Origin: Nocardia transvalensis NBRC 15921 | GTDB lineage: Bacteria; Actinomycetota; Actinomycetes; Mycobacteriales; Mycobacteriaceae | Direction: 5' to 3' | DNA: 64,000 bases | Assembly (NCBI RefSeq): GCF_000308875.1 | Contig: NZ_BAGL01000123.1 | Coordinates: 1-64,000 of the forward strand | Shown here: piece by piece, positions 34,101-42,380 of the stretch | Numbering within the stretch: position 1 is the stretch's first letter | Layout: each line of letters starts with the position of its first letter | Notes under the pieces: generated by a model | Database searches by the model: none | Told to the model about the DNA's origin: nothing | What the model saw: only the letters and a program-made list of their open reading frames with translations | Made by a program: the position numbers and the translations under genes

Positions 34101-35990
34101 ATGCCGGAGAAGTTCAACATCGATCCCGACTGGCTGCGCCAGAAGGCATTGGAACACGAGGGCATTGCCGCCGACACCCGGAAATGGGCGGCGCCGCCGT
34201 CGGAGTGGCTCAATTCTTTCCCCGACACCTACGGAAAGATCGCGCACCCGGTGCATCAGGCGCTGCTGCGCTATTACACGGCACGCGAGCGGGCGGGCAA
34301 CGCCCTGGCCGATGAGCATCAATACACCGCGGATTCGCTGCGGGAGGCCGCGCTGGCCTACGAAAGGGCGGATGGCGACGGTGTCCGCGACATCCGGATG
34401 TGGGACGGCGGTGGCCACGACCCCAATCAGCAGCTGGTCCCCACGGGTCCCGGCGGACCGGGCGCCGGTCCGACCGACGGCGGTCCCGCGGGTGGCGGCC
34501 CGGCGGGCGGTCCTCCCGGCCGCCCGTCCGTCGGCTCCGGCCCGAACGGCGCCGCGCCTTCGGGACCGTCCGGTCCGCAGGATCCGACCGCTACGGGTCC
34601 GGACGCGGGACGTCAGACCCCGCTGGTGACCGGTCCGAATACCGGCGGTCCCGGTGCTGTTCCCGCCGCAGCCTCGGCGGGCGGACCCGGTACCACCGGT
34701 ATGGATTCGACGAGTTCGGTTGTGCCTCCGGCAGGTTCGATCCCGCCGGGCGGCCCGGGCGGTGGCCCCGGTGGCCCCGGCGCCGGCCCCTTCGACGACC
34801 GGTCCGGCGCGCAGTCGGGTTCGCGGTTCGATGTCCCGCCGGTGCCCTTCGTCTCGCCGTTCGCGGCGGCCGTGGCCAAGGCGAAGGACGAGGCGGCCGA
34901 GCCGGCGTACGTCGTGGGCGATCAGGTGGACGACGATCTGGTGCTCGCCAAGACGTTGCTCGGCGGCCTGCTGGCCGCCACCGACAGCTCGGCGGTCGGC
35001 CTGCACTGGGCGGTCGCGGTGCTGCGCGGGCCGGGCGGCGCCGGGGTGTTCGTCACGTCCAACGAGGGCCGTGGCTGGCTTCCCCCGAGTGTCTTCCTGC
35101 CGCGGGAGGTGTCCACGCCGTGGCTGTGGGACGAGGTGCTGTCCGAGGCGGACGAGGCGGGATCGCCGTGGGAAGGGGTCTCGGATCCCGCGCGCATCCT
35201 GGTCGAATTCGGATTGGCCTGGGGCCCCAAGGCCGCCGCGCAGCTGAGCGCACTGGTGTCGTCGGGTCCGTTGGATCCGGGGCTGCGGGCTCGGTTCAGC
35301 GATGTCCCGATGGAGGGCCTGGTCGGTCCGTCTCACGATCTCGATCTGCGCGCGTTCACCCCCGATACGGCCGACCGACTCGGCCTGACGGGTTCGGCGG
35401 CGGCACTCAACGACGTCGCGTCGGTGCCGGACAACCGCGTTCACGCACGCTGCGTGGAACTGGCCGTCGACGCGCATTCCCAGGTGGGTGCGGGCGGTAC
35501 GCCGCCGGAGGCCGCGGGCGCCCGCGGATTGCGCCAGCGCATACTCACCGCGTTGCAGGCCGGGCGACCGGTCCCCGAGGCGCTGTGGCAGGAGTTGCGC
35601 GACGCCGACGACCTGCTGGCGGCGGCCATGATGTCGCGCCGGGTCGACGTGGGCCGGGTCGATCCCGGCCAGCTGCGAGTCGACGACAATCCAGCCCTGC
35701 GCGCCATGGTGTTCGAGCGCCGCTGCAACGAGCTGGCGTTGCTCCTGGCCGACGAGGAGCAGACGCGCCAGCATCTGCGCGACGCGGTATACGCCCACGA
35801 GCAGATCGTCGAGCATCCGCAGTTCGTGGCCGCCCCGGCGGCGGTCTCGGCGGGCGAGCCGCAGCGCGTGGATCGTCCGGCCGCATCGTCGGCGCAGGTC
35901 ACCGCGCCGCCCTCGGGCGCGGTGTCGGCTCCCGCGGTCAGCGTGACACCGCCCGCGACGCCGCCGCCCGCGACGGACAATCGGTCCTGA
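34101..35990 (+). CDS. EspK-like protein, medium form
   Basis: A 629-residue protein. The N-terminal helical domain (about 1-105, including WLRQKALEHEGIAADTRKW and a central YTARERAGNALADEH helix) has WXG-like dimensions. A Pro/Gly/Thr-rich linker (about 105-265) follows. The C-terminal EspK-like region contains VVGDQVDDDLVLAKTLL, FVTSNEGRGWLPPSVFLPRE and FERRCNELALLLADEE. It is a paralogue of the 31530 product over the C-terminal 330 residues; the N-terminus is different. It ends two bases before the prenyltransferase-like gene. Confidence 0.72.
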   Translation: MPEKFNIDPDWLRQKALEHEGIAADTRKWAAPPSEWLNSFPDTYGKIAHPVHQALLRYYTARERAGNALADEHQYTADSLREAALAYERADGDGVRDIRMWDGGGHDPNQQLVPTGPGGPGAGPTDGGPAGGGPAGGPPGRPSVGSGPNGAAPSGPSGPQDPTATGPDAGRQTPLVTGPNTGGPGAVPAAASAGGPGTTGMDSTSSVVPPAGSIPPGGPGGGPGGPGAGPFDDRSGAQSGSRFDVPPVPFVSPFAAAVAKAKDEAAEPAYVVGDQVDDDLVLAKTLLGGLLAATDSSAVGLHWAVAVLRGPGGAGVFVTSNEGRGWLPPSVFLPREVSTPWLWDEVLSEADEAGSPWEGVSDPARILVEFGLAWGPKAAAQLSALVSSGPLDPGLRARFSDVPMEGLVGPSHDLDLRAFTPDTADRLGLTGSAAALNDVASVPDNRVHARCVELAVDAHSQVGAGGTPPEAAGARGLRQRILTALQAGRPVPEALWQELRDADDLLAAAMMSRRVDVGRVDPGQLRVDDNPALRAMVFERRCNELALLLADEEQTRQHLRDAVYAHEQIVEHPQFVAAPAAVSAGEPQRVDRPAASSAQVTAPPSGAVSAPAVSVTPPATPPPATDNRS

Positions 35991-35992
35991 GT

Positions 35993-37117
35993 ATGTCTCG
36001 TCTGGCTGAGGCCTCGGCCGAGCCGATACTCGTCGAGGCTCCGGTCGTCGGTGCCTACCTGCTCGAACTGGCCGAACGATTGGGTGTCACAGTCGACCCG
36101 GCAACCATTCACGCCGTCTTCGACCGTGCTTGCGGCGGGCAGTTGAACCCGCGCGGGCCGGACGGTCGTCGTGCCAGCACATTGAACGGCAGCGGCCTAC
36201 CGCTCGATGTCAACGTGACCGGCGGGCTGGGCGAGGTCATGCCGGTTATCCGCTATGTCACGCAATCCGGCACGGAGCACAGGGAATTCGGCCCGCGTGT
36301 CGCTGCTCAGCTCGCGGTGATCCGCGACCTGGCCGGGTGGTTGCCGCATGGTAGCCGCGCAAGCGCCGACCTTCTACAGAACTTCGTCGAGACGCTGTTT
36401 CCGGACCCGGACAAGGTGGCGGTGGGGGAGCGATTTGCCACATGGACCGGAGTAGTCCACCACGCCGCCATGCCACATCACCTGGCTCGTCTCAAGGTTT
36501 ACGGCAATCTGAGCGCGGTGCCGGGGGCACTGCGGCGCCTGTGTGATGCGTGGCCCGGATTCGCGGGGCTGATACCGGAATTCGACAGCCGGAGGTTGAT
36601 CAAACCCGTCTTCGCCGCGCTCGAGGTGGACGCGTCCGGGGATCTGAACCACAAGATCTATCTCGATACCCGGACCGGCGATGCCGCTGTACCGACGACA
36701 TTGGTCCGATACTTCGGTGAGCCGGTACGGGAAGCGCTGGCCGAGTTCGCTCGCTGCGGCGTTGATCCGGACGAGATCCACAAGACCAAAATCATCGTCT
36801 GCTGCGCGAGCAGTGTGCAAACCTCGTCGGTCACGACATATATCGGGCATGCGCGGCACCTTGGCACGATCGAAATGGCGCGGGAACTCTCGATCCGACA
36901 CCACGGCACGACCCGTGCGGTCGATGCGCTCACTCGAGCCGCCGAGTCGTGCGGCGCGATGTGGCGACGCTCGTACGTAGCGCTCGGCTTCTCCGCCGAG
37001 CGTGGCCTCGACAAGCTGAATGTCTACGGTCCGCCTGTATGGACGCAATGTGTCCAGCCGTCCGCCACGGGGGTATCGGAAATTGTGCGCCCTGTTCGAG
37101 CGGGTCCCCATCGTTGA
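35993..37117 (+). CDS. DMATS/ABBA-type aromatic prenyltransferase-like protein
   Basis: Start at the ATG at 35993, two bases after the previous stop; the open frame upstream is antisense-like shadow of the EspK-like gene. The 374-residue product has the alternating strand pattern of PT-barrel enzymes, with LARLKVYGNLSAV, HKIYLDTRTGD and DKLNVYGPPVW strands carrying the Lys/Tyr pairs that bind prenyl diphosphate. Length matches bacterial tryptophan-dimethylallyltransferase-like enzymes. Such enzymes prenylate indoles, phenols or peptides. An ESX locus is an unusual home for one. Assignment rests on strand motifs only; a non-enzymatic relative is possible. Confidence 0.5.
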   Translation: MSRLAEASAEPILVEAPVVGAYLLELAERLGVTVDPATIHAVFDRACGGQLNPRGPDGRRASTLNGSGLPLDVNVTGGLGEVMPVIRYVTQSGTEHREFGPRVAAQLAVIRDLAGWLPHGSRASADLLQNFVETLFPDPDKVAVGERFATWTGVVHHAAMPHHLARLKVYGNLSAVPGALRRLCDAWPGFAGLIPEFDSRRLIKPVFAALEVDASGDLNHKIYLDTRTGDAAVPTTLVRYFGEPVREALAEFARCGVDPDEIHKTKIIVCCASSVQTSSVTTYIGHARHLGTIEMARELSIRHHGTTRAVDALTRAAESCGAMWRRSYVALGFSAERGLDKLNVYGPPVWTQCVQPSATGVSEIVRPVRAGPHR

Positions 37118-37131
37118 GAAGACGGACGAAT
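37105..37131 (+). promoter_or_regulatory. Palindrome variant plus ACGAAT before the third EspK-like gene
   Basis: TCCCCA-TCGT-TGAGAA (37105-37120), then GACGG and ACGAAT (37126-37131). One base is off consensus in each half. If ACGAAT is the -10 box, the ATG at 37130 would lie inside the promoter, which supports the ATG at 37166 as the true start of the next gene. Confidence 0.5.
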
Positions 37132-37165
37132 GACGGCGAGGTCGCGGGCGGGAAGAATTCGGGGT

Positions 37166-38368
37166 ATGCGGGACTACGAGGATGCCGAGTCGTCGGCCGT
37201 TGGTGCGCCGCGGACGAACGGCCGCCCCGCCATTCCGCCGAAAGGGCCGTTCGCGGCCGCGGCGTACGCCGTCGAGGGGACATCGCAGCCGCCGCCGTTC
37301 GTTGTCGGGGAATCGAGTGACGACGACCTCGTACTCGCTCGCGCCCTGCTCGCGGCGATCCTCGCGGACGTGCCCGATTCCGGGCGTGAGCTGGATTGGG
37401 CGGTGGCGGTGCTCCGAGTCCCCGCAGGACCTCTTGTTCTCGCGACCTCCACGGAGGGGCGCGGCTGGCTGCCTCCCGGACTGTATTTGCCCACGGAAGT
37501 CACGGTTCCGTGGCGGTGGCTGTCGGCCATACCGAAGCGGGTCCGGGAATCAGTGGTACCCGTCGAGAATTCTGCGGATCCTGCTCGTGTTCTGACCGAA
37601 TTCGATCTCGGCAGGAGCCGGGGACGTGGCGGTTCGATCAGCGCGCTGGTTTCGTCCACGGAGATTCCCACGACGCTGCGCACGGTTCTCGGTCACGACG
37701 TCCTCATCCAGGATCGGATCGCGGCGGAGAGGTCCGCTGTCGACCTCACCTCGCGCGGTCCCGGGCTTGTCGATCGGCTCGCGCTGGCCGGTTCCACCGA
37801 ATCGCAGCAGCGCGCGCTCGCCGTCGCCGGGCCGGATGTCCAGGCGCTGTGTCTGGAGCTCGCGCGAAACGCTGACGTTCTGGTCAGTGCCGCGGTTCCC
37901 GAGGACACCGACCAGATCGCCGCGTATCGCCGCCTACGGCAGTGGATCCTCGACGAGTTGTCTGCCGGGCGGCCCGTATTGGCGAGCTGGTGGCGCCAGT
38001 TGCGTGATGCCGACGACATGCTGGCGGCGGCGCTTCGGTCACATCGGATAGACGTATCCGATATGCCGGTCGGCGCCCGCGTGGACCTGCCCGATGGAAA
38101 TGTGTCGCGCAGCATGGTGTTCGAGCGTCGCGTCGGCGAACTGTTGTCTTTGCTCGCCGTCGGTGAATCGGGCGAGCAGACCCTGCGCGACATGTGCTAC
38201 GCATACGGCCAAATCGTGGAGCATCCACTGTTCCAGGAGGCGGTCGGAACCGATACTCAACGTGCCGGCTCCATCAGTGCCGCGCCGATCAATTATGGTC
38301 CGCCTCGCCCGTACGGACCGGGTCCGTCGGACTCACTGGTGACAGGAGCGCCTGATGGCCAAGTCTAA
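37166..38368 (+). CDS. EspK-like C-terminal region as a free-standing protein
   Basis: A 400-residue protein that is almost wholly the C-terminal region shared with the 31530 and 34101 products: VVGESSDDDLVLARALLAAI, ATSTEGRGWLPPGLYLPTEV, WWRQLRDADDMLAAALRSH and FERRVGELLSLLAVGE. It lacks the helical N-terminal domain and long linker. Start chosen at ATG 37166 because an upstream ATG (37130) sits in the predicted promoter. The last 14 bases overlap the start of the 776-residue protein gene. Confidence 0.72.
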   Translation: MRDYEDAESSAVGAPRTNGRPAIPPKGPFAAAAYAVEGTSQPPPFVVGESSDDDLVLARALLAAILADVPDSGRELDWAVAVLRVPAGPLVLATSTEGRGWLPPGLYLPTEVTVPWRWLSAIPKRVRESVVPVENSADPARVLTEFDLGRSRGRGGSISALVSSTEIPTTLRTVLGHDVLIQDRIAAERSAVDLTSRGPGLVDRLALAGSTESQQRALAVAGPDVQALCLELARNADVLVSAAVPEDTDQIAAYRRLRQWILDELSAGRPVLASWWRQLRDADDMLAAALRSHRIDVSDMPVGARVDLPDGNVSRSMVFERRVGELLSLLAVGESGEQTLRDMCYAYGQIVEHPLFQEAVGTDTQRAGSISAAPINYGPPRPYGPGPSDSLVTGAPDGQV

Positions 38369-40685
38369 AGATGACGTCGTCAAAGAGGTCAAAGATTACT
38401 GGGACGAACAGGACGATGGCATATGGGACTGGATGAGCTCCAACGACGTCGGCGACGACGGCAAACGGGGCGAATTCCTGGAAGATCTGAATTCTCTGCC
38501 CCCGGACCAGCAAGCCGATGCGATCAAACAGCTCGGCGGCGGGATCAGGGATCAGTTCGTCGACGACATGACGGACGATCAGAAGAAAAAATACCCCGAC
38601 CTCTACAGCCTGCTCCAAAAAAGCGACGATACCGATCGTAATAATGCTGCTATCGAGCAGATGAAGAAGAGTTTCGTCGGGAAGAAGAGTGATCCGGTAG
38701 CCGGGGATAAATTCACGGATTTCGATCTGCATATCCCGAATCCTCCCGGGAAACCGTCGGAGGAGCTCAAAGCCTTTATCAAGTCTGCCAACAATCAGCT
38801 GCACGATCTGATGTATCAAATGGGGAAGGATCCCAAAGACAAAGACAAGAAGCCGTCATTGCTGGATCCCCCGGATAAGGACAAGAAGAAGGAAGACAAC
38901 GAGTGGGACGATAATCTGGGCGATACTGCGAAGACGCTCGGAACAGGCGCTGCCGCTGACGGGTACGATAAAGCGCGGCTGAAAATTTTCAAGCTGGCTG
39001 ATAAGTGGAAAACGCACGATTCCGATTTCATGCTGGCGGAGCAGCAGCTCGGCTACGTGCAAAATATGTTCTATTCGAAGATGTGGGACACGATTCAGAC
39101 TCTTCGTGAGAATATGTGGAGCACGATGATCGATACGTCCGGATCCGATTGGGCGGTTATCGGGGAAGGCGGCAAGGTGCCGACGGGTGAGGGGGGGAAA
39201 CCGGTCATAAATCCGGCGACGGGCAAAGAGACGACGAAGGACGATGTGGTCTCGAGGGCGAAGCTGGAGGAGCCCGGAATTCAGAGTGTCGTCGAGGAGC
39301 TTCCGCTGTACGAGATGATCGGGAACGCGGTCACCGCATGCCGGAAGGATGTCAAGGATTATGCGGCGGAGGCCGGGGATTTGTATATCCCTCACGGTGA
39401 TGGTGACGGCAAGGGTGACGGGGACGGTAAGGGTGACGGGGACGGTAAAGGAGACGGGGACGGCAAGGGTGACGGGGACGGTAAAGGAGACGGGGACGGT
39501 AAGGGGGATGGTGACGGTAAAGGCGATGGCGACGGCAAGGGCACCGGGACCGGGACCGGCACCGGCACCGGGACTGGGACTGGGACTGGGACCGGCACGG
39601 GGACCGGGGACGGCACCGGCACCACACCGACCGACGACACGGGCAGCCAGGACCAGGATTACGTCAAGGATATTTTCGGTGGTGAGGTCCCCGGTGCCGA
39701 TTCCGGGCTGACCGACGACGGCACCGGCACCGGGACCGACGACGGCACCGGCTCTCTCGGCACCGGCTCCGGGACGGACACGGGCGGTACCAACGCGACC
39801 CCCGTGAGCAACCAGACCGCACCCGCTGCGGCTCCCGCCGCTGCCGACAGCGGGGCGAACGCCATGTCCAGCTTGTGGCCCCTGCTCAGCATGATGGGCG
39901 GCGGTGGCCTGGGCGGCCTGACCGGCAAGAACTCCGACGGCTCGGACGACGCGTCGAAGAGCGAGATCGAAGAAGAAAAGAAGAAGGCCTACGAGGCCGG
40001 TATGCGCGACGCCGGCGGCCAGACCCAGGCCGGGCAGGCGCAGCAGGTCGTCAACGCCGGCGAGCAGGCAGGCGGCGCCCAGGTGGCGCCGGCGGGCGTC
40101 ACCGCGCCTGCCGGTGCGGGAAATCCGCCACCCGTCTCGACACCCGGCACCATGGTGGATTTTCCGATCCGGGACGGCGTCACCCAGCAGGTGCCCTCGA
40201 CCGTGGCCGAGGCTCTCAATCGACAGTGGCACGGCGGTGCCGCGGATGCTGCTGCCGCGTATCAGGGCACGCCCGGTGAATCGACCGGTGATCACCGCTG
40301 GACGGTCGTCAACGATATGAATCCGCGGGGGCCCGAGCATCCGAACGGGCTGGCCACGGGCGATATCGTGCAGTGGTCGAACCACAGTGCCCTGCTCATA
40401 GTCGAAAACGGAAGCCTCAGCTATATCGACAACGGGCAGCTCGTTCCCCTCGACCCGCAGCACCCGCAGAACGACGCTTACGGAGCATTCCAAGGTTTCC
40501 GCCACCCGTCCGGAATTCCCGGCAACGACGGTGCCGTCGGCGGCGATCCCAACGGCGCGGCTCCCGGCGCCGATCCGAAGAACCCGTCACAAGGAACCGG
40601 TGACGGGACGGTTATGGCGGCCGCCGCACCTCCGCCGGTCGCTCCGACGCACGACCCCAGCTCCACCCAGCCACCGAAGATCTGA
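38355..40685 (+). CDS. Large repeat-bearing candidate secreted protein
   Basis: A 776-residue protein. A Lys/Asp-rich helical N-terminal region (about 1-345) contains W-D-x-M and several WDT/MWS segments. It is followed by eight GDGDGK repeats (about 348-395), a GT-repeat tract and a Gly/Thr/Asp linker. A Met/Gly patch (LWPLLSMMGGGGLGG) precedes the C-terminal module, from VDFPIRDGVTQQVPSTVAEAL to FQGFRHPSGIPG, shared with the 26292 product. The Asp/Gly repeats resemble Ca-binding loops. The first kilobase is less GC-rich than its surroundings. It has no signal peptide; export through the ESX system is inferred from context. Confidence 0.75.
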   Translation: MAKSKDDVVKEVKDYWDEQDDGIWDWMSSNDVGDDGKRGEFLEDLNSLPPDQQADAIKQLGGGIRDQFVDDMTDDQKKKYPDLYSLLQKSDDTDRNNAAIEQMKKSFVGKKSDPVAGDKFTDFDLHIPNPPGKPSEELKAFIKSANNQLHDLMYQMGKDPKDKDKKPSLLDPPDKDKKKEDNEWDDNLGDTAKTLGTGAAADGYDKARLKIFKLADKWKTHDSDFMLAEQQLGYVQNMFYSKMWDTIQTLRENMWSTMIDTSGSDWAVIGEGGKVPTGEGGKPVINPATGKETTKDDVVSRAKLEEPGIQSVVEELPLYEMIGNAVTACRKDVKDYAAEAGDLYIPHGDGDGKGDGDGKGDGDGKGDGDGKGDGDGKGDGDGKGDGDGKGDGDGKGTGTGTGTGTGTGTGTGTGTGTGDGTGTTPTDDTGSQDQDYVKDIFGGEVPGADSGLTDDGTGTGTDDGTGSLGTGSGTDTGGTNATPVSNQTAPAAAPAAADSGANAMSSLWPLLSMMGGGGLGGLTGKNSDGSDDASKSEIEEEKKKAYEAGMRDAGGQTQAGQAQQVVNAGEQAGGAQVAPAGVTAPAGAGNPPPVSTPGTMVDFPIRDGVTQQVPSTVAEALNRQWHGGAADAAAAYQGTPGESTGDHRWTVVNDMNPRGPEHPNGLATGDIVQWSNHSALLIVENGSLSYIDNGQLVPLDPQHPQNDAYGAFQGFRHPSGIPGNDGAVGGDPNGAAPGADPKNPSQGTGDGTVMAAAAPPPVAPTHDPSSTQPPKI
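39396..39539 (+). repeat. Eight 18-bp tandem repeats encoding GDGDGK
   Basis: Eight in-frame 18-base units (39396, 39414, 39432, 39450, 39468, 39486, 39504, 39522) of the type GG(T/A/C/G)GA(C/T)GG(G/T/C)GACGG(T/C)AA(A/G). A GGNACN hexamer tract encoding Gly-Thr follows directly (39540 to about 39630). Copies differ mainly at third positions, so the protein repeat is conserved while the DNA has drifted. Copy number could vary between strains without breaking the frame. Confidence 0.9.
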
Positions 40686-40687
40686 CG

Positions 40688-40711
40688 GCCGGGGCATCGT
40701 CATGCCCCGGC
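40688..40711. terminator. Perfect hairpin between convergent genes
   Basis: A 10-bp perfect stem, GCCGGGGCAT (40688-40697) and ATGCCCCGGC (40702-40711), with a 4-base loop, between the stop of the 776-residue protein gene and the end of the glycosyltransferase gene. There is no T-run, so it is a probable bidirectional terminator of the GC-rich actinobacterial type. Confidence 0.55.
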
Positions 40712-41506
40712 TCCACCGTTCCGCCGCGGCTCCGTCGGTTCCACGGACCACGTGGCGGGGTCGGGGTCGGGGCTGCCGGACCGCTCGTCGGGATTCGGGG
40801 AGCCGTCTTCCCGATCGTCTCCGATATTGATCGTGTATCCGACGTGGCGCTCTCGACTGTGCATGAGATCGTCCCACGAGAAGTTGTACCGCCCGATGTG
40901 CTCCAGCCGTATGGTCGTGTCGGCGTAAATGCTGAAACCGCAGCGCCGCGCTCGCTCGCTGAAAGCGAAATCTTCCCCCAGATACCAGTGGTCGTCACTT
41001 GCGCCGAGAATCATCGGCATGAAGAAGGGAATTCGTGGACTGGTCTTCTCGCTGCATATCGGAAGGTTTTCCTGATCGAATATCTTCAAATACACTTCGT
41101 CTCTGGTGAAAAGAAATCCGCCGGCGGCGTGCCTGATCTCCATGAGCCCCCCGTGCTTACCGAATCGGATCTCTTCCGTACCGGGTAGGAAGCTGCAGGT
41201 CTGTGCGAATCCCGGGCGCTTCTGCCCGTATATCCCACAGACCATGGGAAGCTGGTGTGATCGCAATATGTCCACCGACTCCGGGTCGAACTGGACATCC
41301 GAATCGATCCACATCAACTCGGTGAATCCTTTGGACAATGCCGCTGTGGCGAGCCGATTGCGGGCCTGATCGATAGCGGAGGCGCCGAACGCGCGCCATA
41401 CCTCGTAGCCGAGCTGTTCAAGCCTACGCAATCCGTATTCACATCCGGGCTCTATATGATCTCGCGTCGGCACCAGCACGACGCATCCGGAGCGATCGTT
41501 GTCCAT
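40700..41506 (-). CDS. GT-A-type glycosyltransferase-like protein
   Basis: A 268-residue cytosolic protein. The Rossmann-like start CVVLVPTRDHIEPGCEYGL and the metal/nucleotide-sugar motif WIDSDVQF (Asp68-x-Asp70) are typical of GT-A enzymes (GT2-like). FLFTRDEVYLKI and GEDFAFSERARRCGF follow; the second is the usual acceptor/catalytic-acid region. The C-terminal 45 residues are Pro/Glu/Asp-rich. Donor and acceptor are unknown. Located among ESX substrate genes on the opposite strand, it might glycosylate a secreted protein, which is speculation from context. Codon use is more AT-rich than the neighbours. Confidence 0.72.
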   Translation of the reverse strand: MDNDRSGCVVLVPTRDHIEPGCEYGLRRLEQLGYEVWRAFGASAIDQARNRLATAALSKGFTELMWIDSDVQFDPESVDILRSHQLPMVCGIYGQKRPGFAQTCSFLPGTEEIRFGKHGGLMEIRHAAGGFLFTRDEVYLKIFDQENLPICSEKTSPRIPFFMPMILGASDDHWYLGEDFAFSERARRCGFSIYADTTIRLEHIGRYNFSWDDLMHSRERHVGYTINIGDDREDGSPNPDERSGSPDPDPATWSVEPTEPRRNGGAGA

Positions 41507-41707
41507 GAAACCACCTCTGAACGGCCCTGTCTACCTGCGTGTAAGCTACCCGTTGGCGCGTCCGGTCCCTTGTGTTGGGAAGCTGTCGGCGCCTGTCGTC
41601 CCAGTGCTGGTAAGCCCGGCGGTGACGGGTGTGGATAATGAACAGGTTGCCGCCGGAGTGCCGTGTGGGCGGCGCGCGGTTGTCGGGTCGTGAAGAGCGA
41701 GGTCGCC

Positions 41708-42019
41708 ATGGTCGAATTGCATCCCAAGACGGCGGCCGCATTGGCCGCGAGTAAGGAATTCGGGCACTCGGTCGACGAGATGCTGGAACGCGTCGACAAG
41801 ATCCGGGCCAGGCGGCCGTCGATCAGCGCGAGAGTGATTCCGGAAGTAGACGCCCGGGGCCGGCTGACCGACTTGTACATCGCTCCGGGGACGATTGCGA
41901 ACTCGACCAGGGATCAGCTGGTCTCCGAGATCGTGGACGCGATCCAGGACAGTACGGTCGATGCCCTCCGGCAGCATCGGCTGGAGGTCCGGGCGACCGA
42001 ATGGCCTGGGGCGTCGTGA
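41708..42019 (+). CDS. EspL/YbaB-like protein, second copy
   Basis: A 103-residue paralogue of the 29720 product. The shared core runs from HPKTAAALAAS through DKIRARRPS, IPEVDARGRLTDLY and APGT to the helix QLVSEIVDAIQDSTVDALRQ. It lacks the acidic tail of the first copy. The ATG at 41708 follows a GAGG-type site; a GTG at 41690 is the alternative. It overlaps or abuts the YbaB-like gene downstream, reproducing the pair at 29720-31181 without the 248-residue middle gene. Confidence 0.72.
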   Translation: MVELHPKTAAALAASKEFGHSVDEMLERVDKIRARRPSISARVIPEVDARGRLTDLYIAPGTIANSTRDQLVSEIVDAIQDSTVDALRQHRLEVRATEWPGAS

Positions 42020-42027
42020 GGAGTGAC

Positions 42028-42369
42028 ATGGAGACGGCGGGTGGCGCCGGGACAGCATCTCGGGAGAACAATCGTCGGCTCGAGGTCTACGAAGTGTTCA
42101 ACACCGACTATTCGGTCGGCGTCGCATGCAACCACAACGGTCTCGTGGTCGGCGTGCACCTGGGAGACGAGGTGTGGGAGAACTCCGATCATTGGCTCGC
42201 GTCCGAGATCATCCGGATCGCCCGGCTGGCCCACATGAAGGCAGGTGTCGGGCACCGTGCGGAAATACTGCAGCGGAACGGCAACGGCCGGCTCGCCGAC
42301 GCTCTGGGTCTTCCGACGGAGGCGCAATACCGTCGCGCGGAAAAGGCCGAATTCGGCGGCGGCTTCTGA
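42028..42369 (+). CDS. YbaB-like small protein, second copy
   Basis: A 113-residue paralogue of the 30819 product, sharing EVYEVFNTDYSVGVACNHNG, VVGVHLGDE and SEIIRIARLAHMKAGVG. ATG 42028 with GAGGAG upstream was preferred; a GTG at 42016 overlapping the previous stop is possible. It likely pairs with the adjacent EspL-like protein. Confidence 0.7.
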   Translation: METAGGAGTASRENNRRLEVYEVFNTDYSVGVACNHNGLVVGVHLGDEVWENSDHWLASEIIRIARLAHMKAGVGHRAEILQRNGNGRLADALGLPTEAQYRRAEKAEFGGGF

Positions 42370-42380
42370 GCGGTACTTCC

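Noticed and set aside
34400..35990. Long open frame overlapping the second EspK-like gene and continuing into the prenyltransferase-like gene
   Set aside because: The upstream part is Arg/Gly-rich and lacks protein-like patterning, typical of a shadow frame in GC-rich DNA; only the part from 35993 resembles a real protein.
41566..41581. A possible eleventh palindrome copy, TCCCTT-GTGT-TGGGAA, between the divergent glycosyltransferase and EspL-like genes
   Set aside because: Only the right half matches; the left half agrees at two or three positions, and no GACAAT-like hexamer follows. Not counted with the ten better sites.
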